DNA from: JALEFZ01 sp039817415
GTDB taxonomy: Bacteria > Bacteroidota > Bacteroidia > J057
NCBI GenBank assembly: GCA_039817415.1
Contig: JBCBVV010000027.1
Span: forward strand, 1 to 64,000
Length of the DNA stretch: 64,000 nucleotides
Reading direction: 5' to 3'
The first letter of the stretch is position 1. Every line of letters begins with the position of its first letter. The position numbers were made by a program, and so were the translations under genes. Shown piece after piece: positions 1 through 8,209 of the stretch. The notes under the pieces were generated by a model. The model saw only the letters and a program-made list of their open reading frames with translations. It ran no database searches and was not told the origin of the DNA.

Positions 1-56
1 CCTCAAGTTCTTGAAAGACAACTGTAAACAAGAAGTATAAATCTGAAACAGTCTTT
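1..56. repeat. Partial copy of palindromic repeat element
   Basis: Positions 2-54 align without gaps to 20924-20976 with 47 of 53 bases identical (my count by eye). The right terminal motif is AAACAGTCT, as in the complete copy, and the left part lies outside the window. The element ends at the stop codon of the minus-strand histidine kinase (55-57), just as the complete copy ends 4 bp from the valS stop codon. See the full element at 20838-20978 for its structure. Confidence 0.75.
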
Positions 57-2493
57 AAGACTCAGCAAGAACCTTCTTTACTTTGGCCTTCGAGTTTGCC
101 AAACCCTGAGGAATTTCCTGAATAAGTTGTGAAGCTTCCCCATCAAGGATACCCTGATCCGCCAATTCCTCCAATCGTTTTAATTTATTGACCATGTCCT
201 GAAAGCCCAAATGGCGGTGGGCAGGCACCATTCGATGGGCCAGCAAGGCTACTTCCTCATTGTTTCCAGCTTGTGCAGCTGTGGTGAGCTTTTGCCAATT
301 CGAATCCGTTAAACTCACATATTGTTCGAGCATACGTTTGATCATTCCCATGTCTCCCCGACTGACCTTGTACAATTCTGGGAAGGGGAATTCGGATTCT
401 GGATTAGGTTGAGAAGGCATGCTTTCCGTTTCTTTTTGGGTGTTTTCGGCAACTTGTTTGGTGTGATGTAGGCCAAGCAAGCGAATCAATTCTTTGTGTA
501 AATCTTCGGTCTGGAAGGGTTTAAGCAGGAAGGCTTGCATACCCGCCTCGATCGCCTCTTGTTGTGCAATCTTTGAAGTAGTCGCAGTTAGTGCAATAAT
601 CGGCAAGTCCATCCTCAACTCCTGCCTGATGTACTCAGTGGTTTTGATCCCATTCAGTTCAGGCATGTGCAGGTCCATCAAAAGGGCAACATAATGCTGA
701 TTGGCTGATAGCTTTTGAATGACTTCTTTGCCATTCTCCACCTCATCAACATGCATATTCCATAGCTGAAGCTGGTTTTTAACCAACAGGCGATTGTAGT
801 AATCATCATCCGCCAAAAGAATTCGTTTTCCAGCTAGCTCTGGATGTACTTCTACGCTGGTATCAGATTCTATTCTGATATCCTTCTTATCCCCAATTTC
901 ATAAGGAATCAACAGGCTAACTGTTGTCCCTTTTCCAGGAAGACTACTCAAATTCAGAGATCCCCCGTGCAAGTCTGCCAATTTCTTGGTGATTGACAAG
1001 CCGAGTCCAGTACCTCCGTATTTACGAGAGTTGCTATCATCGACTTGGATAAAGTCTTCAAATATTTTTTTCTGCTGGTCTAAGGGAATGCCAATGCCTG
1101 TATCAATGATCTGAAATAGCACACTGACCACCTTACCCTTTTGCTCAAATACTTTAAGTGAAATGGTAACGCTCCCACGGTCAGTGAATTTAACTGCATT
1201 CCCTACGAGGTTGAGCAACATTTGCTTGAGGCGAAGGGGATCTCCCCATACCACTTCAGGTAAACTTTTCCCCATTTTGGCAGAAAGGGCAATTCCCTTT
1301 TTCTCCACCTGCGGAATAAAGAGTTCATATACATCCTCGACCAAGCCTCGAAGATGGAAGGGTTCCTTCCCTAGGTAGGTTTTGTTGGCCTCCAACTTAG
1401 AGTAGTCGAGCACATCATTGATCAGCTGTAGCAACAAGTCCGCAGAGTGCCGAATAGGCCCCATAAAAGACTTCATCTCTGCATCCAAGGGTTTTTGAAG
1501 CATCTTGTTGGAAAAGCCAATGATCGCAGACATTGGGGTGCGCATTTCGTGGCTCATCTTAGCAAGAAATTCTTCCTTGGCACTTGCCAATTCCTCCGCA
1601 CGCTGTTTTTCTTCCTTCAACCTCGCCTCCAACTTCCTGTTTTTTTCTACATCTGATATGATCCTAGCCAAGAACAGAAACACAAGAGGGATGATCATGA
1701 CGGTTGCTACGCCAATAAAAATACGCGCCCTGTCCGCCTCTTCCTCCACACTCTTGAGCCCAATTTTACTTTTCTTCCGAACCACCTCCTTTAAATATGA
1801 TTCCAAGGCGGCAATGTTCTGAACGAGATTTCTCTCTCCATCCATGACCTCCTGAATTTGTTTCTTTCGTTCCAATTCTGCTTTTGCAAAATCTTGGAGT
1901 GTACCAAACAAGACGGCTTTATTATTTTCATCCGATAAGAAGTCCGTACTCACATCAGGTTTCTGTTCAGGATGGCCACTTGCCTCAGCCAAAACATATT
2001 GGATATAAATGGAATCAATGTTCGCCTTTTTTCTATCCTTTGATAGCAAAGCAACTGTTTCTAAGTCCATGAGCCCCCAAAGACTATCTAGCAATACATA
2101 TCTGTCTTCAAATAGTTTAATGAGATCACTTATCTTGCTTTTGACCGAATCAGGTAGATCAAGACTCCTGCCTAGCTTCTCTAAAGCCTCGTATTGCTTG
2201 AAATTGATGGCTTTTCGATTTTCTAGGAATTCCTTATTCTTTTGATCGGGTTCCCCACTTATGACATAATAGCGGACTTGTAAGGCAAACTCGTTCAATT
2301 CCCCTTTGGCCTCATCCATGTCCTTTAAAAATCGATTGGGTGCGGTTCCAGTTCTTACCTCCCTTTCTAGGCTCAATAAGTTGTTATAGGCCATATAAGC
2401 CATGACCACTACAGACAGGGATGCCACTACGAAGCCTGAAATAATCAGCCAAGTAAGAGGCTTCATTTCTGAATCAGAACGCTTTCTAAACAT
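55..2493 (-). CDS. Hybrid sensor histidine kinase with receiver and Hpt domains
   Basis: An 812-residue membrane-bound sensor that should phosphorylate itself and pass phosphate through its own receiver and Hpt domains. Visible parts: a short cytoplasmic N-terminus, membrane segment at about 13-36, helical periplasmic sensor region at about 37-255, second membrane segment at about 257-279, coiled linker, HisKA with SHEMRTP (His315), and a HATPase domain with NLVGNAVKF, DTGIGIP and GGTGLGLSI boxes. A receiver (MDLHMPELNG acceptor region) and a C-terminal Hpt-like domain follow. In the Hpt motif the phosphorylatable His is present (AHRMVPAHRHLG), but the usual Lys-Gly after it is Val-Pro, a variation I believe is common in Bacteroidota. 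The periplasmic domain resembles no ligand-binding family I can name. No partner regulator lies next to it in the window. Confidence 0.93.
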   Translation of the reverse strand: MFRKRSDSEMKPLTWLIISGFVVASLSVVVMAYMAYNNLLSLEREVRTGTAPNRFLKDMDEAKGELNEFALQVRYYVISGEPDQKNKEFLENRKAINFKQYEALEKLGRSLDLPDSVKSKISDLIKLFEDRYVLLDSLWGLMDLETVALLSKDRKKANIDSIYIQYVLAEASGHPEQKPDVSTDFLSDENNKAVLFGTLQDFAKAELERKKQIQEVMDGERNLVQNIAALESYLKEVVRKKSKIGLKSVEEEADRARIFIGVATVMIIPLVFLFLARIISDVEKNRKLEARLKEEKQRAEELASAKEEFLAKMSHEMRTPMSAIIGFSNKMLQKPLDAEMKSFMGPIRHSADLLLQLINDVLDYSKLEANKTYLGKEPFHLRGLVEDVYELFIPQVEKKGIALSAKMGKSLPEVVWGDPLRLKQMLLNLVGNAVKFTDRGSVTISLKVFEQKGKVVSVLFQIIDTGIGIPLDQQKKIFEDFIQVDDSNSRKYGGTGLGLSITKKLADLHGGSLNLSSLPGKGTTVSLLIPYEIGDKKDIRIESDTSVEVHPELAGKRILLADDDYYNRLLVKNQLQLWNMHVDEVENGKEVIQKLSANQHYVALLMDLHMPELNGIKTTEYIRQELRMDLPIIALTATTSKIAQQEAIEAGMQAFLLKPFQTEDLHKELIRLLGLHHTKQVAENTQKETESMPSQPNPESEFPFPELYKVSRGDMGMIKRMLEQYVSLTDSNWQKLTTAAQAGNNEEVALLAHRMVPAHRHLGFQDMVNKLKRLEELADQGILDGEASQLIQEIPQGLANSKAKVKKVLAES

Positions 2494-2540
2494 GAAAATC
2501 CAGCTTTGCTAAAGAGGGTTGTAAATTATTGGGATGGGAT

Positions 2541-3236
2541 TCAGCTTAAATAAGTAGTTTTTAATAAGACAAGCAACACTACAAACACCAAAGCAGGGAG
2601 CATATTCATAACTTTAAGCTGTTTCAAGTCAAGTATATTTATACCTACCCCGATGAGCATCACTCCTCCAATTGATTGTAATTGATCCAAAATCAATTGA
2701 TCGTCTTTGAGAATGGGGGCTAAAAATTCGGCCAACAAGGATGTCCCTCCCTGAATGATAACCAAAGGAACGATACAAAAAATCACCCCTACCCCAAATG
2801 CTGCTGTCAACACCATGGATGAAACCCCATCGAGTGTTGACTTCGTAAGCAATAAGTCCATGGATATACCGAGTCCATCATCAATCGCCCCCAAAGTGGA
2901 CATCGGTCCAATACAGAATAACAAAAAGGCGGTTGAGAAGCCTTGGGTAAATCCATCAGATCCGAAGGAAAACCTTTTGGCCAAACCATCTCCCACTTTT
3001 CTTACCCCTTGATCAATTTTGAGCCCCTCCCCTGCAAATGCCCCCATCGCCAGAGCAATGATGATCACAAGTACCTCCGTTCCTTTTAAGCCCATGCTTA
3101 CTCCTAATAGGATGGTATATAGACCAAGGGCTTGAAAAATGGTGTCTACAAAATCCTTCCTTAACCCTCTTTTGATCAGCAAACCGATGCTCCCCCCTAG
3201 TAATATTGTTCCTACATTAATCCACGTTCCTGTCAT
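2541..3236 (-). CDS. DUF554 family membrane protein
   Basis: A 231-residue integral membrane protein of the DUF554 (YqgA/YdfK) family, whose function is not established. The sequence shows about six to seven hydrophobic helices, the family start (GTWINVGTILLGGSIGLL) and the conserved central stretch around GPMSTLGAIDDGL followed by KSTLDGVSSM. Length matches the family. It lies 47 bp before the histidine kinase on the same strand (the kinase is downstream), so the two could be cotranscribed, but no functional link is evident. Start is an ATG directly before the conserved N-terminal helix. Confidence 0.88.
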   Translation of the reverse strand: MTGTWINVGTILLGGSIGLLIKRGLRKDFVDTIFQALGLYTILLGVSMGLKGTEVLVIIIALAMGAFAGEGLKIDQGVRKVGDGLAKRFSFGSDGFTQGFSTAFLLFCIGPMSTLGAIDDGLGISMDLLLTKSTLDGVSSMVLTAAFGVGVIFCIVPLVIIQGGTSLLAEFLAPILKDDQLILDQLQSIGGVMLIGVGINILDLKQLKVMNMLPALVFVVLLVLLKTTYLS

Positions 3237-3264
3237 GGTATGAAGTTAGGACATTGCCCTTGGC

Positions 3265-3768
3265 TTACCAACCCCAAGTACCTGCTCCTCCCTTGAAGGG
3301 GCCTACAACCTTGCTGGTAATCCAACCTCCGTAGAAATCGCCCTCTTGGGCTTGAACCTTCTCATCACCCACAAAACAGGCATCTACCTTAGATGCATAA
3401 AAGGCCAGATAATCCTTGATAGGCTCAAATCCCTTTGTTGGATCGGGATAAGCCCAAGCAATCTGGCTGATTCCTTTTCCATCCTTTAGATAGTTATAAT
3501 AAATGGCCATTCCTTTGAATTCACAGAATGAGGTCTTCCCACCTACTCGCTGAAGCAAATCCATTCTAATATCCTCTGGAGAGATATAATACACCGGAGG
3601 GTGGCTGGTTTCAAGAACTCTATATCCTCTGTTGGTATCTGCGATGATGATTCCCCCAACTTCCACTCTTAAATGTGCTTGAACCTTCTCCAAACGAGGA
3701 GGCCTGGGATAGTCCCATACAGATTCTTGACCGGGCTTAGGGGGTATAGGTGTGATTCCTCTTGGCAT
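3265..3768 (-). CDS. DUF427 domain protein, long paralogue
   Basis: A 167-residue soluble protein of the DUF427 family. The family fold is a small beta-rich domain with no settled biochemical role. Signs are the stretch VEVGGIIIADTNRGYRVLETSHPPVYYI, of which the motif ETSHPPVYY is the clearest, then CEFKGMAIYY and the WAYPDP segment before the C-terminal strand. It has an N-terminal extension (about 35 residues) and a C-terminal tail rich in Gly and Trp that the short neighbour lacks. A strong hairpin terminator separates it from the short paralogue upstream, so it is probably transcribed on its own. No signal peptide. Confidence 0.85.
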   Translation of the reverse strand: MPRGITPIPPKPGQESVWDYPRPPRLEKVQAHLRVEVGGIIIADTNRGYRVLETSHPPVYYISPEDIRMDLLQRVGGKTSFCEFKGMAIYYNYLKDGKGISQIAWAYPDPTKGFEPIKDYLAFYASKVDACFVGDEKVQAQEGDFYGGWITSKVVGPFKGGAGTWGW

Positions 3769-3816
3769 ATCTAATTTTCCTTAAAGGGTGTTTTATGGTG
3801 AATGACCAAAAACAAA

Positions 3817-3846
3817 ACAGGTCCAACACCTAAATGTTGGACCTGT
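3817..3846 (-). terminator. Rho-independent terminator after short DUF427 gene
   Basis: A perfect 12-bp stem, ACAGGTCCAACA (3817-3828) pairing with TGTTGGACCTGT (3835-3846), loop CCTAAA. On the minus strand the stem is followed by a T-rich run (TTTTGTTTTT). It ends the transcript of the gene at 3873-4154. Confidence 0.88.
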
Positions 3847-3872
3847 CAGTGAGTTACTTATGACTAGTAAAC

Positions 3873-4154
3873 TTATTCTACAACTTCTACCCCTCTCCAA
3901 AAGGCCACATGATCTTTAATCTTTTGGGCAGCAACGGAGGGCGTTTTATAATGCCACATGGCATCCTGGTTAATTTCTCCATCTACCTTTAGGTGATGGT
4001 AGGAAGCTTTACCTTTCCAAGGACAAACAGTATTCAAATCACTTTCTACAAGGTAGTCTTTGTTGACACTGTCAACTGGGAAGTAATGGTTTCCTTCTAC
4101 GACGACGGTTGTATCACTTTCAGCGATGACTTTTCCGTTCCAGATAGCTTTCAT
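3873..4154 (-). CDS. DUF427 domain protein, short paralogue
   Basis: A 93-residue, single-domain DUF427 protein. It starts MKAIWNGKVIAESD, which is the classic opening of the family, and continues through GNHYFPVDS, TVCPWKGKASYHHL and the WHYKTP segment to a C-terminal helix with DHVAFWRGVEV. The cysteine and tryptophan of CPWKG are conserved in the family as I know it. Gene order is metF, then this gene 82 bp downstream, on the same strand. A terminator directly after it ends the transcript. The pair with the long paralogue at 3265-3768 is unusual enough to note separately. Confidence 0.88.
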   Translation of the reverse strand: MKAIWNGKVIAESDTTVVVEGNHYFPVDSVNKDYLVESDLNTVCPWKGKASYHHLKVDGEINQDAMWHYKTPSVAAQKIKDHVAFWRGVEVVE

Positions 4155-4236
4155 GAGATTATCAATTTAATTTCCTTTCTAAATACGGCGCCTAGGGCAG
4201 AAAGTGATGTCAATCTGAAGACAAAGAGGAACTTTC

Positions 4237-5193
4237 CTAGACCTTCTGCTTTAGCATATCCATTAACTTGAGAAAAGGGGAAGTGTTGCTCATAATATAG
4301 AAATGCAGATATGGGAATCCTGCCTCTAACAGCTCAATGGATTGTTTATAGGCCCACTCGACACCAACTTGGATTTCCTCTTTTCTGTCCTTGGTGGCCA
4401 TCATTCTTTCTGTCAATTCCATCGGAATATCTATATGAAAAATGGAAGGTAGCTTGCTCAGCTGTCCCTTTCTCGTCATGACCTTCATCCCAGGAATAAT
4501 GGGCATAGTAATGCCATAATCGCGCGCTGCAGCTACAAAGTCAATAAACTTCTGGGTGTCATAAAACATTTGAGAGACTGCGTAATGCGCTCCATTGTCC
4601 TGCTTTTCTTTTAGGATTTTAAGTCCATATTCACTGTTGGGGCACTCGAAATGTTTCTCTGGATAACATGCGACTCCCACACAAAAGTTGGTTTTGGCGG
4701 CGTCTATCAGCTCATCCAAATATTGCCCCTGATTCATGGAATCGATCTGTTTGACCAAGTCAATGGCATAGTTATTAACAGAACGGTCCTGTGGAATCTC
4801 TCGATAGGCTACCTTATCCCCTCTGATGGCGAGGACATTCTCTATTCCCAAGTAATTAAGCTCAATCAGGGCATCTTCGGTTTCTTCCCTTGTAAAACCT
4901 CCACAAAGGATATGCGGAACGGGTTCAAGGTTATACTTGTACTTTATAGCCGCACAGAGGCCAAAGGTTCCAGGGCTCTTTCGCTTAACTTTTTTCTTAA
5001 ATGTACCATCTGGCATTTCCTCCCAGATTACCTCGGCGGCGTGGCTGGTAACATCTATAAAGGGAGGTTTAAAAGGCAATACCGACTCAATCGCATCATG
5101 TAATTTCTGAATATTCCGACCTCTACGGGGAGGAATAATCTCAAGACTCACTGTCGGATTTTTAGATTGAAGTAGATGTTCTACTACGTGCAT
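4237..5193 (-). CDS. metF: Methylenetetrahydrofolate reductase
   Basis: A 318-residue cytosolic flavoenzyme that reduces 5,10-methylenetetrahydrofolate to 5-methyltetrahydrofolate, the methyl donor for methionine synthesis. The N-terminal strand SLEIIPPR carries the catalytic Glu position of the family. LAIRGDKV, GVACYPEKH and the AVSQMFYD segment are the folate and FAD-site signatures of MetF. Length is typical for the bacterial single-domain enzyme. The upstream permease ends 28 bp before it, so it may be transcribed from that promoter or its own. I see no SAM riboswitch in the short leader. Confidence 0.96.
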   Translation of the reverse strand: MHVVEHLLQSKNPTVSLEIIPPRRGRNIQKLHDAIESVLPFKPPFIDVTSHAAEVIWEEMPDGTFKKKVKRKSPGTFGLCAAIKYKYNLEPVPHILCGGFTREETEDALIELNYLGIENVLAIRGDKVAYREIPQDRSVNNYAIDLVKQIDSMNQGQYLDELIDAAKTNFCVGVACYPEKHFECPNSEYGLKILKEKQDNGAHYAVSQMFYDTQKFIDFVAAARDYGITMPIIPGMKVMTRKGQLSKLPSIFHIDIPMELTERMMATKDRKEEIQVGVEWAYKQSIELLEAGFPYLHFYIMSNTSPFLKLMDMLKQKV

Positions 5194-5221
5194 GAAGCTT
5201 ACAATTGAAAAATATGAATGA

Positions 5222-6487
5222 TTAGCTTTGTCTGATGGCTTCTACAGGGTCTAATCTGGAAGCCATAGAGGCTGGAACCAAACCTGCAACAAGCCCGATC
5301 AAGAAGGCAACAAATAATCCTATTCCCAAATCTTTAAGGGAAAAGGCTACCTGCAAGGCAAGATTTGTTTGGGAAAGACCTGCCTGAACCAAAGTCCCCA
5401 GCAGGATGGTTATTCCTATTCCTAACATCCCTCCTATCAAACATAGGATGATGGCCTCCAACATAAACTGATATAAGACAAAACGTCTGTTGGAACCAAG
5501 AGCCATTTGCACCCCAATTTCATTGGTTCTTTCACGAACGGATATGTACATGATGTTTCCGATGCTAAACCCTCCAATAAGGATAGAGAATATACTAATT
5601 ACCCATCCTCCCGTTTCTAAATAGTCAAAAATACTAGAGAAGCTGTTCATCAGAGCCTCCTGCTTGTTGATGGCAAAGTTGTTTTCCATTCTGGGCTTGA
5701 GGGATCGAGAGGCGCGCATAACGCTGATCACGTCTTGCTCTACATTGGGGAGATTGTCGTAATCGTTTGCTTTAACTAAGATGACTTTATCTACGCTTCT
5801 CTTGGTCAGGTTAAACATTTGAGGTGCCATTTCATATGGAATGTAGACCTTATTGTCCTCAGAAGGCCAGCCAGGAAAAAAGCCTTCTCCCTGTTTGGAC
5901 TGAACACCAATGACCATGACCCGAGTTTGTCCGATTCGCACATATTGACCTATCGCAGATCGATTCGGAAAAAGTGTCTCGGCTATGTTATAACCAATGA
6001 TACACACCTTGTTTCCCAAATGGCTTTCCAAGTCAGAAAAATACCTTCCCTGACTAAATTCAAGATCCTTTATTTTTCCAGATTGGTGGGTGATACCTGC
6101 CACATCAATCATAGAAACGCTATTCCCATTGGCTTGAACAGTTTTTCCTCTGGCATTCACCTCGAAAGCAACTGCTTCAACATCTTCCAAATCCTTTTCT
6201 AAGCGCTGGAAATCGCGGTAACTCACCTTGGGGCGGTTCAGAAATTTGTACCAGTCGTTGTTTCTCTCAGCCCAAGGCCAATGGTGGATGAAAATGGTCG
6301 TATTACCTAGGGCAGAAAGGCTGGCAGTAACGGAGGTTTGTAGGGTATTAACCATTGTTAGGATACCCGTAATGGCAAAAATCCCTGTTGCTACCCCAAC
6401 CATCGTCAACAAGGACCTGAGTTTATTGGTCCAAACAGCCTGATAAGCCATTTTGAATCCTTCGTAGATGAAAGTGAACCTGTTCAT
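5222..6487 (-). CDS. MacB/FtsX-type ABC transporter permease
   Basis: A 421-residue inner-membrane permease of the MacB type. An N-terminal membrane helix (about 24-48, TMVGVATGIFAITGILTMV) is followed by a large periplasmic MacB_PCD domain (about 50-285), then three C-terminal helices of the FtsX domain with the conserved stretch VRERTNEIGVQMALGSNRR between the first two. Such proteins work with an ATPase and often an adaptor, in export or mechanotransmission rather than import. No ATP-binding gene lies beside it in the window. It heads a minus-strand run with metF 28 bp downstream. Confidence 0.92.
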   Translation of the reverse strand: MNRFTFIYEGFKMAYQAVWTNKLRSLLTMVGVATGIFAITGILTMVNTLQTSVTASLSALGNTTIFIHHWPWAERNNDWYKFLNRPKVSYRDFQRLEKDLEDVEAVAFEVNARGKTVQANGNSVSMIDVAGITHQSGKIKDLEFSQGRYFSDLESHLGNKVCIIGYNIAETLFPNRSAIGQYVRIGQTRVMVIGVQSKQGEGFFPGWPSEDNKVYIPYEMAPQMFNLTKRSVDKVILVKANDYDNLPNVEQDVISVMRASRSLKPRMENNFAINKQEALMNSFSSIFDYLETGGWVISIFSILIGGFSIGNIMYISVRERTNEIGVQMALGSNRRFVLYQFMLEAIILCLIGGMLGIGITILLGTLVQAGLSQTNLALQVAFSLKDLGIGLFVAFLIGLVAGLVPASMASRLDPVEAIRQS

Positions 6488-6658
6488 ATCAACAAATTAG
6501 CAAACTATCTCCAATACCTGTCTGCTAGCTCCTATCTAATCGGCAGAATCCCCTTTTCGTCCTACGTCTTGAATATGACTTAGCAACAAATCAGCAAGAG
6601 GAGCGTAAATTCTACCTGTAAACTAGCGACTTCTTTCGCTTATTTTTATTTAACTTAG

Positions 6659-6690
6659 TTCAAACCCTTCTTCCCACCACAAGGTTTGAA
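6659..6690. promoter_or_regulatory. Inverted repeat in divergent promoter region
   Basis: Perfect 8-bp arms TTCAAACC (6659-6666) and GGTTTGAA (6683-6690) separated by 16 bp, about 40-70 bp before the start codon of the gene at 6729, in the region shared with the minus-strand permease. It could be an operator or an RNA hairpin in the leader. No regulator is known for it. Confidence 0.35.
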
Positions 6691-6728
6691 TAAAGTTATT
6701 TTTCGCCTAAGGGTGATAACAATGTAAA

Positions 6729-7991
6729 ATGTGTATGAAAAGATTGGTGTTGGCGATATGCCTAATGGGGAGTTTCCTCTTCAGCCGGGCTGACTACCTG
6801 CTCGTCCCTATGGATTACGCTCAATCCGAGCATCTCAAAGCCTATGGTGTAGCTTTCTGGGTACTTGAATATCAGGTAGATGTAGAATGGTTATTGAATT
6901 ACAGAGGTGGAAGCTTCATGTTCAAATATACAACCATCTTTGAGCAAGAGCTGCAAATTAGAGACGTAAAATACGAGCGAATCAGCGATTCCAAGTCAAG
7001 CGAAATTCTGGCCTACGTTTCTGGTGAATCTGTTAACATGGATGCCGTGAAACTAGAGAAAGCGCCCAAAATCGCCGTCTATTCGCCCAAAAATAAACAG
7101 CCATGGGATGATGCGGTTACCTTGGCCCTAACCTATGCCCAGATTCCCTATGATGTGGTGTATGATCCTGAAGTGCTGGATGGAAAGCTCAGTGAATACG
7201 ATTGGCTTCACCTCCACCATGAGGATTTTACAGGGCAGTACGGAAAGTTCTATGTATCCTACCGCAATGCACAGTGGTACAAGGACGATGTTAAATCTCA
7301 GGAGGCTACCGCAAAAATTTATGGGTATAATAAGGTGAGCCAAATGAAGCTGGCCGTGGCTAAAAATATCAAAGAATTTTGCTCAGAAGGAGGCTTTCTC
7401 TTTGCCATGTGCTCTGCCACAGATAGCTATGATATTGCACTAAGCGCAGAAGGAGTGGATATTTGCGACCATATGTATGATGGCGATCCAGCTGATCCAA
7501 ATGCACAGGCCAAACTGGATTTTAGCAAATCTCTCGCCTTTGATAAATTCCAATTGATCAGAAATCCTTATCAGTACGAATTCTCCAACATCGACTCTAA
7601 TACGGGGAGGAGAGTGCCTGAAAACCTGGATTACTTCACCCTCTTTGAGTTTTCTGCCAAATGGGACCCAGTTCCAACCATGCTTTGCCAAAATCATACT
7701 CGTACCGTCAAAGGTTTTATGGGGCAGACAACGGCATTTAAGAAAAGTTTGCTCAAGAAGGACGTACTCATCATGGGTCAATTAAAGGCCTTTGATGAAG
7801 CAAGATACATTCACGGGAATTTAGGAAAAGGTATGTGGACCTTCTACGGAGGTCATGATCCAGAGGATTACCGTCATTATGTAGGCGAAGACCCAACCGA
7901 TCTAGCCCTTCACCCAGACTCACCTGGTTACAGATTGATCCTAAATAATATTCTATTTCCTGCTGCCAGAAAGAAAAAGAGAAAAACCTGA
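6729..7991 (+). CDS. Exported protein with glutamine-amidotransferase-like core
   Basis: A 420-residue protein with a signal peptide (hydrophobic stretch before SRADYLLVP; start at 6729 or the second ATG at 6735). Residues about 112-240 look like a class I glutamine-amidotransferase or ThuA-like alpha/beta fold: strand KIAVYSP, helix, strand with YDWLHLHHEDF, and a nucleophile-elbow-like GGFLFAMCSATDS that places Cys228 where a catalytic Cys sits. The C-terminus has the ordered motif GMWTFYGGHDPED. Relatives in Bacteroidota are, as I recall, often labelled asparagine synthetase B, but no PP-loop or N-terminal Cys2 glutaminase is present, so I do not use that name. The export signal places it outside the cytoplasm. 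Function unknown. Confidence 0.75.
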   Translation: MCMKRLVLAICLMGSFLFSRADYLLVPMDYAQSEHLKAYGVAFWVLEYQVDVEWLLNYRGGSFMFKYTTIFEQELQIRDVKYERISDSKSSEILAYVSGESVNMDAVKLEKAPKIAVYSPKNKQPWDDAVTLALTYAQIPYDVVYDPEVLDGKLSEYDWLHLHHEDFTGQYGKFYVSYRNAQWYKDDVKSQEATAKIYGYNKVSQMKLAVAKNIKEFCSEGGFLFAMCSATDSYDIALSAEGVDICDHMYDGDPADPNAQAKLDFSKSLAFDKFQLIRNPYQYEFSNIDSNTGRRVPENLDYFTLFEFSAKWDPVPTMLCQNHTRTVKGFMGQTTAFKKSLLKKDVLIMGQLKAFDEARYIHGNLGKGMWTFYGGHDPEDYRHYVGEDPTDLALHPDSPGYRLILNNILFPAARKKKRKT

Positions 7992-8021
7992 TTCCTTTCA
8001 AGTTGAGGAAAATGATAAACT

Positions 8022-8052
8022 AGAGGATGCCTTATGGGTGTCCTCTTTTTTT
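8022..8052 (+). terminator. Rho-independent terminator
   Basis: Stem AGAGGATGCC (8022-8031) with GGTGTCCTCT (8037-8046), two G-T wobbles, loop TTATG, followed by a T run (8045-8052). It ends the transcript of the gene at 6729-7991, so the downstream SIMPL gene at 8210 needs its own promoter. Confidence 0.85.
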
Positions 8053-8209
8053 ATGATTCCATCACCAAATGAGACCAATTCTCCCCATCATCTCAGCCAC
8101 TCTTTTCAGCCAGTCGAAGGACCTACACACCCATTTCTACTGTCTATCAAAGCTCCTTAGGCGTATCTAGCAAGTGTTTACTACTCAAAACCATTAAACA
8201 CTCAGGATT

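Noticed and set aside
5222..6487. Treating the permease as part of a methionine transporter because of metF
   Set aside because: Its fold is MacB/FtsX type, which does not import amino acids, and no ATPase or binding protein accompanies it.
6729..7991. Calling the gene asparagine synthetase B
   Set aside because: No N-terminal Cys glutaminase or ATP pyrophosphatase PP-loop, and it has a signal peptide.
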